A DNA stretch of 64,000 nucleotides from Brevibacillus laterosporus LMG 15441 (lineage in GTDB: Bacteria; Bacillota; Bacilli; Brevibacillales; Brevibacillaceae), in NCBI RefSeq assembly GCF_000219535.2, contig NZ_CP007806.1:73501-137500 (forward strand). The letters are read 5' to 3'. Shown in pieces: positions 1 through 9,000 of this stretch (positions are counted from its first letter, which is position 1; every line of letters starts with the position of its first letter). A program made the position numbers and the translations under genes. Below the pieces are notes generated by a model, which was given only the letters and a program-made list of their open reading frames with translations, did not search any database and had not been told where the DNA came from.

Positions 1-36
1 GGGTCCTGATAGCGTAGCTATGCATGGGACCCTTTT
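1..36 (+). terminator. Terminator-like hairpin of an upstream gene
   Basis: GGGTCC at 1-6 pairs with GGACCC at 27-32, and an inner stem ATAGC/GCTAT closes on a GTA loop. A short T-rich stretch follows. It probably ends the gene that precedes spoVG outside the window (yabJ in B. subtilis, by synteny). Confidence 0.6.
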
Positions 37-96
37 CTATATCAAAATAAAGAAAAGGCAGATAAAAATATTTTTTACAATTTTTCGGAAAACAAA

Positions 97-124
97 GCAG
101 GAATATTTAACCATCACGTTGAAA
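97..124 (+). promoter_or_regulatory. Sigma-H-type promoter of spoVG
   Basis: GCAGGAATA at 97-105 and GTTGAAA at 118-124 are separated by 12 bases, which fits the sigma-H pattern RnAGGAwWW-N11-12-RnnGAAT apart from the last base. spoVG is the classic sigma-H gene of B. subtilis, so the match has biological support. The assignment is by consensus only. Confidence 0.6.
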
Positions 125-144
125 ATATAGGCTATCCGACATAG

Positions 145-450
<306 letters not shown>

Positions 451-462
451 TGAAGAAGAACT

Positions 463-580
463 GGCATTCGCCCTGTATTCGGTGAATGCCTAGGCATTTT
501 ACAAACGTCATAATTCTGAAATTAATGAAAAATGAAATAAAAGGGCGCCTGTTTTTTAGGTGCTTTTTTATTTTTTTTTC
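463..580 (+). terminator. spoVG terminator region (two hairpins)
   Basis: A first hairpin pairs GGCATTC (463-469) with GAATGCC (484-490). A second pairs GCGCCT (545-550) with AGGTGC (558-563) using one wobble pair and is followed by a long T-run, typical of an intrinsic terminator. The T-run lies at the 3' end of the oppositely oriented GTPase gene. Confidence 0.7.
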
Positions 581-596
581 GGCATAAATGGTTGAT

Positions 597-1613
597 TTAT
601 GAAGTGCGGTAGCATTTTTCGAGAGCTTCTATAATATTGTCCTTATCAATTCCTTCTCCAATGAAAACGGCTACCATTTTTGGCCCGAAATTGCTAAAGG
701 GAAATAAATGTACCTGTGTTTGAGTTTGCTGGAAAGAAATCAGATCGTCTTGTCCAATAAATTGCACGTATCCTTTTGCCCGGTAGATGGTTTTGGGAAG
801 ATCATACAAAAAATCTTCAAAGGCTTCAGCGTCAACGGGTCCCTTGAAATGATATGAAAAAGTATCAATCGAGTGAAAAAGGGAAGGCTGGTTTGTTTTA
901 AGTCCTAGTGTTTGCTTTAATTTATCTAATGGAGAAAATCGGCCGATCGTTTTTTGTACAGGGATAGAGGGTGTGTTTGACATCTCTTTGCTTTGAGCCA
1001 ATCGTTTTACCTGTAGCAACTTCTCTAGATCCATCTCTGTCCGTATCGTTACATGCATAGAAGCATGAGAGTTTGTTTCCTGAAGCTTTGCTTTTACTTT
1101 TGTTAAGATGTCTTCATCCACTAAATCAACTTTGTTTATGATTAAAAGATCTGCATATTTTACCTGATTGCGAATGGTCTTAATCAACGCCCCGCCAGCT
1201 TGAAAGAAAGAAGTCAGCTCTAAATACCTCGAAGCATCTATGACGCTAATAATTCCTTTTAGATTCATTCTGTCGTAAAGCTCGGGATGCGTCATGGCAT
1301 CGACTACTTCAATGGGGTCAGCTACACCTGTTGTTTCAATGATGAGATGCTCCGGTTTTATATTTTGCATGATTTCCTTTACATTTTCTGTCAGCTCTCC
1401 ACGAATGGAGCAACAAATGCAACCATTGAGCATTTTTTTTACGGGAAAACCAAATCCCTCCACTTGCTCCCCATCTACATCCTCTTCTCCCATTTCGTTC
1501 ATCATAACAACGACATTACTGCTTTGATCACGCAGATAAGCCAGGAGCTGTTGGAGCAGAGTCGTTTTTCCACTTCCTAGATAACCTGTCAATATATATA
1601 CATCTGTACTCAT
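597..1613 (-). CDS. G3E-family GTPase (CobW/YciC-type metallochaperone)
   Basis: This 338-residue protein starts with a P-loop, GYLGSGKTTLL (about residues 9-19), followed by the family hallmark CxCC in NGCICCSIRGEL and an NKxD-type base-recognition motif INKVDLV. A CobW C-terminal domain follows. G3E GTPases of this subgroup (YciC/ZagA, CobW) deliver zinc or cobalt to target enzymes. The gene interrupts the usual spoVG-glmU order on the opposite strand. It has its own sigma-A-like promoter, and I could not see a clear Zur box there, so zinc control is not shown. The exact metal and client are unknown. ATG 1613 is preceded by AAGGAGGAT, a strong SD. Confidence 0.85.
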   Translation of the reverse strand: MSTDVYILTGYLGSGKTTLLQQLLAYLRDQSSNVVVMMNEMGEEDVDGEQVEGFGFPVKKMLNGCICCSIRGELTENVKEIMQNIKPEHLIIETTGVADPIEVVDAMTHPELYDRMNLKGIISVIDASRYLELTSFFQAGGALIKTIRNQVKYADLLIINKVDLVDEDILTKVKAKLQETNSHASMHVTIRTEMDLEKLLQVKRLAQSKEMSNTPSIPVQKTIGRFSPLDKLKQTLGLKTNQPSLFHSIDTFSYHFKGPVDAEAFEDFLYDLPKTIYRAKGYVQFIGQDDLISFQQTQTQVHLFPFSNFGPKMVAVFIGEGIDKDNIIEALEKCYRTS

Positions 1614-1657
1614 TTCATCCTCCTTGTTTTTTGAATAAAATAGAGTATGTTATTTAA

Positions 1658-1686
1658 ATAGTAGTTGTTTTATTAAGTGTTATCAA
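1658..1686 (-). promoter_or_regulatory. Sigma-A-like promoter of the G3E GTPase gene
   Basis: On the minus strand TTGATA (1681-1686) and TACTAT (1658-1663) are 17 bases apart, a good sigma-A arrangement about 45 bases before the start codon. Confidence 0.45.
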
Positions 1687-1695
1687 ACAGGAAAA

Positions 1696-1749
1696 GTTTC
1701 ATCATGTCTTGAAATGAACACCTATTTTAAGATATAGTCATGATGGAAC
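1696..1749 (+). promoter_or_regulatory. glmU promoter flanked by an 11-bp inverted repeat
   Basis: TTGAAA (1709-1714) and TATAGT (1733-1738), 18 bases apart, form a sigma-A-like promoter for glmU. The arms GTTTCATCATG (1696-1706) and CATGATGGAAC (1739-1749) are an inverted repeat with one mismatch that brackets the promoter. It could be an operator or an RNA hairpin; no regulator is implied by the sequence. Confidence 0.45.
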
Positions 1750-1771
1750 TTCAGTATGTTGGAGGGTTAAC

Positions 1772-3151
1772 ATGTCTATTATACATGCGGTAATTCTTGC
1801 TGCTGGTCAGGGAACACGTATGAAATCCAAATTATATAAAGTACTGCATCCTGTATGCGGCAAGCCAATGGTTCAGCATGTTGTGGATACTTTGGCTTCC
1901 ATGCAAGTAAACGATGTAGTTGTAGTAGTAGGACACGGAGCTGATAAAGTTCGTGAAACGCTACAAGACCGTGTTCAATACGCCATGCAAGCAGAACAAT
2001 TGGGAACAGCTCATGCAGCTTTGCAAGCCAAAGATATCTTACTAGATCAAGAGGGAACGACTCTGCTTTTATATGGGGACGTGCCATTGCTCTCAAAGGA
2101 AACGCTTACCAAGCTATTGGCTTATCATGAAGAGCAGAACGCGGCTGCTACCGTTTTAACCGCTTTAATGGCCGATCCAACCGGATATGGTCGCATTGTT
2201 CGAAATGAACGAAATGAAGTGTTACGCATCGTTGAGCACAAGGATGCAACAGACGAGGAACGTAATATTGCAGAAATTAACACAGGTATTTATTGCTTTG
2301 ATAATCGGAAGCTTTGGGAAACATTATCCCAAGTGAAGAATGATAATGCTCAGAATGAATACTATATCACCGATTGTGTGGGTATTCTACGAGAAGCGGG
2401 CGAGAAAGTATTGGCTTATGCTGCCGAAGACCCAGATGAAACAATGGGGGTTAACGATCGCGTTCAGCTTTCTGAGGCAGAAGCTTATATGCGTAAACGC
2501 ATTGCTGTTGAACACATGAAAAACGGTGTTACTATCATTGATCCAGCTTCTACCTATATTGAAGCAGATGTAGTGATTGGCGCCGACACAATAATTGAAC
2601 CGAATTCCTATTTGCGAGGAAAAACGGTTATTGGCACAGACTGCAAAATTGGCCCACAAACTGAATTAACCAATATGCAAGTGGCGGATGGCGTAAGCAT
2701 TTCTTATTCCGTACTAGTGGACAGCCAAGTGGATGAACAGGCTACAGTTGGTCCGTTTGCTTATGTACGACCACAAACACATATTGGCTCAAATGTAAAA
2801 ATTGGAGATTTTGTGGAGCTGAAAAATGCTAAAATTGGTGCAGGAAGTAAAGTTCCTCATCTCAGCTACCTAGGAGATGCTGAGATTGGTCAGGGTGTTA
2901 ATGTTGGATGCGGAACAATCTCCGTGAATTATGATGGGGCGAAAAAGCATAAGACGGTAGTAGGCGATCGATCCTTCATCGGATGCAACTCTAACTTAGT
3001 TGCTCCTGTGACGGTAGGTCATGATGCTTACGTTGCTGCTGGCTCGACCATTAATCAAGATGTACCAGATGGAGCGTTTGCCATTGCGCGCGAACGCCAA
3101 ACCAATAAACTGGACTACGCGGTAAAACTACCACGTAAACAAAGCGAATAA
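1772..3151 (+). CDS. glmU: GlmU, bifunctional UDP-GlcNAc pyrophosphorylase / GlcN-1-P acetyltransferase
   Basis: At 459 residues this is the usual length for GlmU. The N-terminal uridylyltransferase domain carries LAAGQGTRMKSKLYKVLH. The C-terminal half is a left-handed beta-helix of hexapeptide repeats (IGxx type) ending in the acetyl-CoA site region with VGCGTISVNYDGAKKHKT. The enzyme makes UDP-GlcNAc for peptidoglycan and teichoic acid precursors in the cytoplasm. The SD GGAGGG sits 8 bases before ATG 1772. prs follows 24 bases downstream, so the two are probably co-transcribed as in B. subtilis. Here glmU needs its own promoter because the upstream gene is on the other strand. Confidence 0.97.
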   Translation: MSIIHAVILAAGQGTRMKSKLYKVLHPVCGKPMVQHVVDTLASMQVNDVVVVVGHGADKVRETLQDRVQYAMQAEQLGTAHAALQAKDILLDQEGTTLLLYGDVPLLSKETLTKLLAYHEEQNAAATVLTALMADPTGYGRIVRNERNEVLRIVEHKDATDEERNIAEINTGIYCFDNRKLWETLSQVKNDNAQNEYYITDCVGILREAGEKVLAYAAEDPDETMGVNDRVQLSEAEAYMRKRIAVEHMKNGVTIIDPASTYIEADVVIGADTIIEPNSYLRGKTVIGTDCKIGPQTELTNMQVADGVSISYSVLVDSQVDEQATVGPFAYVRPQTHIGSNVKIGDFVELKNAKIGAGSKVPHLSYLGDAEIGQGVNVGCGTISVNYDGAKKHKTVVGDRSFIGCNSNLVAPVTVGHDAYVAAGSTINQDVPDGAFAIARERQTNKLDYAVKLPRKQSE

Positions 3152-3175
3152 GAATAACGGGAGGCTTTTAACAAG

Positions 3176-4126
3176 ATGGCTAATTATCGTGACCCGAAGC
3201 TGAAGGTTTTCACTTGCAGTGCCAATCCTAAATTGGCTCAGGAGATTGCTGAACATATCGGCTTAAACGTGGGCAACATGGAGACAGCAAGATTCAGTGA
3301 CGGTGAGTGCCAAATCAAGCTAAATGAGAGTGTGCGTGGATCAGACGTATTCATTATCCAACCTACTTGCGCACCAGTTAACGAACACCTAATGGAGTTA
3401 CTGGTTGTGGTCGACGCTCTAAAACGTGCTTCTGCCAAAAGCATTAATGTTGTGATTCCGTATTATGGATATGCAAGACAAGATCGCAAAGCGCGTTCTC
3501 GTGATCCTATCACAGCGAAATTAGTTGCAAATCTTATCGAAACAGCAGGGGCACAGCGTGTGATTACAATGGACTTACACGCGACACAAATCCAAGGCTT
3601 CTTTGATATCCCTGTAGATCATCTGTTGGGAGTTCCAATCTTGGCTAAATATTTCCAAGAGAAAAACCTCTCAGACGTTGTTGTTGTATCACCAGACCAC
3701 GGAGGAGTTACACGTGCTCGTAAGCTGGCTGAACGATTAGAAGCACCAATTGCCATCATTGATAAACGCCGTCCTGAACCAAACGTAGCTGAGGTTATGA
3801 ATATTGTTGGTAACATTGAAGGTAAAACAGCTATCATCATTGACGATATCATTGACACAGCCGGAACGATTACTTTAGCTGCTAATGCATTGGTAGATGC
3901 AGGGGCTCGTGAAGTGTACGCTTGTTGCACACATCCTGTTCTCTCTGGTCCTGCCATAGAGCGTATCCAAAACTCTAAGATTAAGGAATTGATTGTTACA
4001 AATACGCTTCCTTTAGATTCGAACAAATTAATTGATAAGGTGAAGGTATTATCTGTGGCTCCATTAATTGGAGAAGCGATTATCCGTGTTCACGAAGAAT
4101 TGTCAATTAGTAAATTGTTCGATTAA
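3176..4126 (+). CDS. prs: Ribose-phosphate pyrophosphokinase (PRPP synthetase)
   Basis: The 316-residue protein is a standard class I PRPP synthetase making PRPP from ribose-5-phosphate and ATP. Visible motifs are the flexible-loop region [17 protein letters not shown], the divalent-metal motif [14 protein letters not shown] and the PRPP-binding loop [16 protein letters not shown] feeds purine, pyrimidine, NAD, His and Trp synthesis; hprT and nadC in this same window use it. An SD (GGAGG) lies about 10 bases before ATG 3176. The gene follows glmU closely. A terminator-like hairpin that overlaps the ctc translation signals follows it. Confidence 0.97.
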   Translation: MANYRDPKLKVFTCSANPKLAQEIAEHIGLNVGNMETARFSDGECQIKLNESVRGSDVFIIQPTCAPVNEHLMELLVVVDALKRASAKSINVVIPYYGYARQDRKARSRDPITAKLVANLIETAGAQRVITMDLHATQIQGFFDIPVDHLLGVPILAKYFQEKNLSDVVVVSPDHGGVTRARKLAERLEAPIAIIDKRRPEPNVAEVMNIVGNIEGKTAIIIDDIIDTAGTITLAANALVDAGAREVYACCTHPVLSGPAIERIQNSKIKELIVTNTLPLDSNKLIDKVKVLSVAPLIGEAIIRVHEELSISKLFD

Positions 4127-4151
4127 AATTACAGTATAGTTGATAATCATT

Positions 4152-4210
4152 ACCTCCTCTGGACAAGCTAGAACTGTCTTAGATCTACTTGGTCAGAGGA
4201 GGTTTTTATA
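4152..4210 (+). promoter_or_regulatory. Terminator-like hairpin containing the ctc Shine-Dalgarno
   Basis: ACCTCCTCTG (4152-4161) pairs perfectly with CAGAGGAGGT (4194-4203), and a TTTTTA tract follows. The 3' arm contains GAGGAGG, the only good SD for the TTG start of ctc at 4211. Transcripts from prs would therefore either terminate here or present a sealed SD. It may be a terminator, an attenuator, or a translational switch sensitive to L25/5S rRNA levels; the sequence does not decide. Confidence 0.65.
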
Positions 4211-4834
4211 TTGGTAGCAATTAAAGCAGAGGTACGTACAGCTCAAGATAAAACAACAGCTAAAGCGATTCGTCGTGAGGGTTGGGTTCCTGCGGTGTTA
4301 TACGGAACGGATGTAGGAAATAAGGAAGTCAAGATACTTGCGCTTGAGCTGGATCAAGCCTTACGTGCGCAAACCACCAACGTTCCTTTTACGCTACAGG
4401 TAGATGGAAATGTATATGACGTGATGGTGTATGAGCTTCAGAGACATCCAGTTCAAGGTAGGATTTTGCACGCTGACTTTAAACAGATAGACATGAAGGA
4501 AAAAATTCATACGTCTGTGCCTATTACGATGACGGGAGATCCTGAATTGGGAGCTGCTACATTGGTTCGTCACAGTGTAGAAATCTCCTGCTTACCTACT
4601 GATATCCCGGCAACACTCACTGTAGATACAGATGGGCTACATATAGGAGATGTTGTACTTGTTAAAGATTTGCAAATACCTCCAAACGTAGACGTGCATC
4701 TTGACGAGCTGGAAGTAGTCATTAGCGTACTTCCGCCAAAAGCAAAATCGGATGAATCTATTGAAGCTCAGCAAAGCGCTATGGAAGTTGCAGAACAAGC
4801 AAAAGCTCCTGTAGCCGAAGCGGAAAAAGTATAA
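4211..4834 (+). CDS. ctc: Ribosomal protein L25/TL5/Ctc
   Basis: The 207-residue protein has the two-domain long L25 (TL5/Ctc) form: an N-terminal 5S rRNA-binding domain with IRREGWVPAVLYG and a C-terminal beta domain, then an Ala/Glu-rich tail. It binds 5S rRNA in the large subunit and in B. subtilis is induced by general stress. The start is TTG 4211, 8 bases after GGAGG and matching the family N-terminus; no ATG is suitably placed. The SD lies inside a terminator-like hairpin, so expression is probably conditional. I see no clear sigma-B promoter. Confidence 0.93.
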   Translation: MVAIKAEVRTAQDKTTAKAIRREGWVPAVLYGTDVGNKEVKILALELDQALRAQTTNVPFTLQVDGNVYDVMVYELQRHPVQGRILHADFKQIDMKEKIHTSVPITMTGDPELGAATLVRHSVEISCLPTDIPATLTVDTDGLHIGDVVLVKDLQIPPNVDVHLDELEVVISVLPPKAKSDESIEAQQSAMEVAEQAKAPVAEAEKV

Positions 4835-4839
4835 CCAGT

Positions 4840-4870
4840 GACCTCCCAATTCCTTTGGGAGGCTCTTTTA
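4840..4870 (+). terminator. ctc terminator
   Basis: CCTCCCA (4842-4848) pairs with TGGGAGG (4856-4862) and is followed by CTCTTTTA. Confidence 0.8.
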
Positions 4871-4982
4871 TGTATGGACATGCCGTTTTTTGACGGAAGA
4901 AGTCGACTTCCCTTGCTTTTTAAAAGGCTTACATTCATGTACAATGGAATTAAGTAGGTTATTTTGCTTGGAGGTAATTTCA

Positions 4983-5555
4983 TTGAAAGTCATCATTGGG
5001 TTAGGGAACCCTGGTAAACAATATGAGGATACCAGACATAATGTAGGGTTTCTTGCAATAGATACATTAAGTAAAGAATTACAAATTCCGTTAAGCACGA
5101 TGAAATTTCGTGGAATTATAGGAGAGGGAAATGTACAAGGCGAGAAGGTTTTATTAGTAAAACCACAAACCTACATGAACCTATCTGGAGAAACGGTAGG
5201 GCAAATCGTTTCTTTTTATAAACTGACAGCAAAGGATATCGTTGTCATCTATGATGATCTTGACTTACCGGTAGGCAAGCTGAGACTGCGGGAAAAGGGC
5301 AGTGCAGGAGGCCATAACGGGATTAAATCCATCATTGCTCATTTAGGCACACAAGATTTTAGTCGCATCAAAATTGGTATTGATCGTCCAGAACCGGGCA
5401 AAAGTGTGAGTGACTATGTACTGCACTCATTTTCAAAAAGCGAGTGGCCGCATATCCAAGATGCAATTCAATCAGCAGCAAAAGCCAGTGAAGATTGGAT
5501 CAAAGGTGATAGCTTCCTGACAGTTATGAATCGTTATAATCCAACACGTGGCTAG
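4983..5555 (+). CDS. pth: Peptidyl-tRNA hydrolase
   Basis: This 190-residue protein recycles peptidyl-tRNA released from stalled ribosomes. It begins KVIIGLGNPGKQYEDTRHNVG, which carries the catalytic His (NVG context) and Asn residues of the Pth family. VIYDDLDLPVGKLRLR and SAGGHNGIKSII are the other signature blocks. The reading frame is open further upstream, but TTG 4983 is the correct start: it is 8 bases after GGAGG and gives the family N-terminus. It is essential in most bacteria and sits in its conserved place between ctc and fin. Confidence 0.96.
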   Translation: MKVIIGLGNPGKQYEDTRHNVGFLAIDTLSKELQIPLSTMKFRGIIGEGNVQGEKVLLVKPQTYMNLSGETVGQIVSFYKLTAKDIVVIYDDLDLPVGKLRLREKGSAGGHNGIKSIIAHLGTQDFSRIKIGIDRPEPGKSVSDYVLHSFSKSEWPHIQDAIQSAAKASEDWIKGDSFLTVMNRYNPTRG

Positions 5556-5562
5556 CAGTACA

Positions 5563-5592
5563 GTATCGAATAGCTATAATATGCCCATACTA
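5563..5592 (+). promoter_or_regulatory. Sigma-F/G-type promoter of fin
   Basis: GTATC (5563-5567) and CATACTA (5586-5592) are 18 bases apart, close to the forespore pattern GHATR-N17-18-CATnHTA. fin is forespore-expressed in B. subtilis. An inverted repeat CTAAGTG (5590-5596)/CACTTAG (5616-5622) in the leader abuts the SD. Confidence 0.5.
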
Positions 5593-5633
5593 AGTGGAAG
5601 AAAGTACTATATTTTCACTTAGGGGGTAATCAT

Positions 5634-5864
5634 ATGAGTTACCGCTATGTATGTCGGTGTTGTGGCATGAAGGTGGGGGAAATTCAGCAATCGAATGTCT
5701 CCGAATGGCAGCTAGGCTTTCAATTCTTGACCCAACAGGAGCGCCAACATATAATATCCAAGGATGAGATAGGGAATACAGTTGTTCGCGTTGTTTGTGA
5801 CTATTGTAAAGAGGCCCTTGATCAAAATCCTGATTTGTCGGTTGTAGGTAATCCGTTGCAATAG
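5634..5864 (+). CDS. fin: Fin (YabK), anti-sigma-F factor
   Basis: The protein is 76 residues, the same length as B. subtilis Fin. It has two CxxC pairs (CRCCGMKVG near the start and CDYCKEAL later), consistent with a small zinc-ribbon fold. Fin is made in the forespore and inhibits sigma-F to favour the switch to sigma-G. ATG 5634 follows GGGGG at a normal distance. It sits between pth and mfd as in other Bacillales, under a sigma-F/G-type promoter, which fits feedback on its own sigma factor. Confidence 0.93.
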   Translation: MSYRYVCRCCGMKVGEIQQSNVSEWQLGFQFLTQQERQHIISKDEIGNTVVRVVCDYCKEALDQNPDLSVVGNPLQ

Positions 5865-5907
5865 CAAGCCATTTTTACCTTTCAAAATGACAAGGCATGA
5901 AAAGTAA

Positions 5908-5950
5908 GGTAGCCTAGTTTTTTAGAAGCTAAGGCTACCTGTGGATTTTT
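5908..5950 (+). terminator. fin terminator
   Basis: AGGTAGCCT (5908-5916) pairs with AGGCTACCT (5932-5940), with additional TAG/CTA pairing inside; GTGGATTTTTA follows. The T-run is offset by a few bases. Confidence 0.6.
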
Positions 5951-6074
5951 ATCGATTGAATAAATAAATAACTTTTTCGTACAAACTGCGATGTGGGAAG
6001 GTTGATCTGCGCCGCAGTTTTAGTGCTGTAACCTATGTAGTAATAGGAGAGTAAGGTTGGAGAGGAGATTAGGG

Positions 6075-9000
6075 ATGCAAGTCATCATTAATCGTATAAA
6101 AGAAGATTCCAATTTCGGAACCATTCTTGCTGGTTTGTCACAGGGCTTACATGAACAGTTGATGGCCGGACTATCTGGTTCCGCTCGTCATATTTTCATG
6201 GCTGCCGTTTATCAAGAGAGTAAACGCCCCCTGTGTATCGTGACGCATAATATGTTTCAAGCGCAAAAAGTGTATGAGGATGTAGCAGAGCTGCTTTCCC
6301 CAGAGGAAGTCATGCTTTATCCGGGTAATGAGCTGATTGGGTCAGAAATGGCCATTGCGAGTCCAGAGACATTAGCACAACGTATTCAAGTATTTAACCG
6401 TTTAGCGAATGGCTTCACGGGTATTTTGGTTGTTCCTTTTGCAGGTATTCGCCGCTTGACCGTACCTCACAATGTATGGAAAGAGGCTCAAATGACCGTA
6501 AGTCGTGGAGGAACTTTAGATTTACAAGACTTTTTAGAGAGAATGGTTGAATTAGGCTACGAACGAGTCGAGATGGTTGAACGTAAAGGCGAATTAAGTA
6601 TTCGTGGCGGAATCGTTGACTTATTTCCTGTTGATTCGGACTGGCCGATTCGAATTGAACTCTTTGATGATGAAATTGATTCCATTCGAACATTTGATAT
6701 GGGTACACAGCGTTCTCAAGAACATTTAGAACAATATGTGATTGGCCCGGTAAAAGAGACAATTGTTTTTTCGTCGAAGCTAGTAGAGAGTGCTGCTTAT
6801 TTAGAGAAAAAACTAGGTGAAACATTAGGTAACACCAAGGATGAGGTTGTAAAAGAAAGATTGATGGAGCAGATAGGGCGAGATATTGAATTAATGCGCC
6901 AGGGTAGCCGACCAGCTAATCTATACAGCTATTTATCCGTTCTGTATCCTGAGATGGAAACCATCCTAGACTACCTGCCTTCTGATACGTTAATGATTAT
7001 TGATGAACCGTCCCGTGTCATTGATACCGCGGTACAATTGCAAAAGGACGAATCAGAATGGATTACTAGTCGTATCGAACAAGGCGATTTTATGTCTAAT
7101 CTTATTCTGTCACAGTCGTATGATGAGCTCATTCATGGGCAGAAGAGACAGATAATTTATTTATCGCTATTTTTACGTCAAACCCCAAAAACGCATCCAC
7201 AAAATATCGTCAACATGAACTGTCGTGCGATGCAAAATTTTCATGGGCAAATGAACGTATTAAAAAGCGAGCTGCAACGATGGATAAAGGGTCAACATCA
7301 AATTATCTTCGCTGCTGCTGATGCGGAGCGCGCCAAGCGTTTAGAGCGAGTTTTAGATGATTATGAGATGGAAGCTGATTTGCTGCTAGAAGAGGTAAGA
7401 ACAATTCCTCCAGGCCGACCTACTATTATTATTGGAAATATTCAAAGCGGTTTTGAAATGCCATTAAGCAAAATGGTTGTTGTTACAGAAGGAGAAGTCT
7501 TCACAGCAAAGCAGCGCAAAGCTCGCAAAGTAAATCAAAACATGAGCAATGCTGAGCGCATCAAGAACTACATGGAATTAAAGCCTGGTGACTTTGTTGT
7601 ACACATTAATCATGGGATTGGTAAATATCTAGGAATTGAAACAAAGGAAATCCTAGGTATTCATAAGGATTATTTACATGTACAATACGCAGGCGGAGAT
7701 AGCTTGTTTGTCCCTATTGATCAAATCGATCATGTACAAAAGTATGTTGGCAGTGAAGAAGCTCAGCCTAAAATTTATAATTTAGGCGGAAATGAGTGGA
7801 AACGTGTAAAGAGCAAGGTAGAAACATCGGTAAAAGATATCGCCGAGGATCTAATCAAGCTGTATGCACAACGAGAGCAAGCTGTAGGCTATAGTTTTAA
7901 CAAGGACAGCTTGGAGCAAAGAGAATTTGAGGCGATGTTCCCGTATCAGGAGACCGTGGATCAATTGCGTGCCATCACAGAAGTGAAAGCTGACATGGAA
8001 AGCAAGCGTCCGATGGATCGTTTGGTTTGCGGGGATGTAGGATATGGAAAAACAGAAGTAGCGATACGTGCTGCTTTTAAATCGGTCATGGACGGAAAGC
8101 AGGTAGCTTTACTTGTACCAACTACGATTCTAGCTCAACAGCACTTTGAAACGTTTAAGGAGCGGTTTTCTGATTTTCCGATCAGAGTAGAGGTTTTGAG
8201 CCGTTTTCGTTCTCGAAAGGAACAAAATGCAACAATGAAGGGTCTAAAGGAAGGAACGGTAGATGTGGTGATCGGTACGCACCGATTGCTGTCTAAGGAT
8301 ATTGTATTCCGTGATCTAGGGCTACTGATTGTCGATGAGGAGCAACGCTTTGGTGTAAGCCATAAAGAAAAACTGAAGCAATTAAAAACCAATGTAGATG
8401 TACTAACGCTTACAGCTACTCCTATTCCGCGTACGCTTCATATGTCTATGCTAGGAGTTCGTGATTTATCTGTTATTGAGACACCGCCGGAAAATCGCTT
8501 TCCTGTACAAACTTATGTATTAGACTATAGCCCGGCTCTGGTTCGAGAAGCGATTGAGCGAGAATTGGCCCGTGAAGGACAGGTGTTCTTCCTGTACAAT
8601 CAGGTACAAGGTATAGAACAAATGGCGGAGCATATTTCGGCCTTAGTTCCTGATGCTAGGGTAGCGGTTGCTCATGGACAAATGAATGAAAGTGAGCTAG
8701 AACGAATTATTCTCGATTTCTTAGACGGCAATTATGATGTGTTGGTAAGTACCACGATCATTGAGACTGGTGTCGATATTCCAAACGTAAATACGCTAAT
8801 TATCTATAATGCCGACCGGATGGGCTTGTCACAGCTTTATCAGCTACGTGGGCGCGTAGGCCGTTCTAATCGTATTGCCTATGCATACTTCACATACCAA
8901 CGTGACAAGGTACTGACAGAGGTAGCGGAGAAACGGTTACAGGCTATTAAGGAATTCACAGAGCTTGGGTCCGGCTTTAAAATTGCGATGCGAGATTTAT

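Noticed and set aside
1614..1700. Zur box upstream of the G3E GTPase
   Set aside because: No TCGTAAT/ATTACGA-like half sites occur there, although related YciC genes are Zur-controlled.
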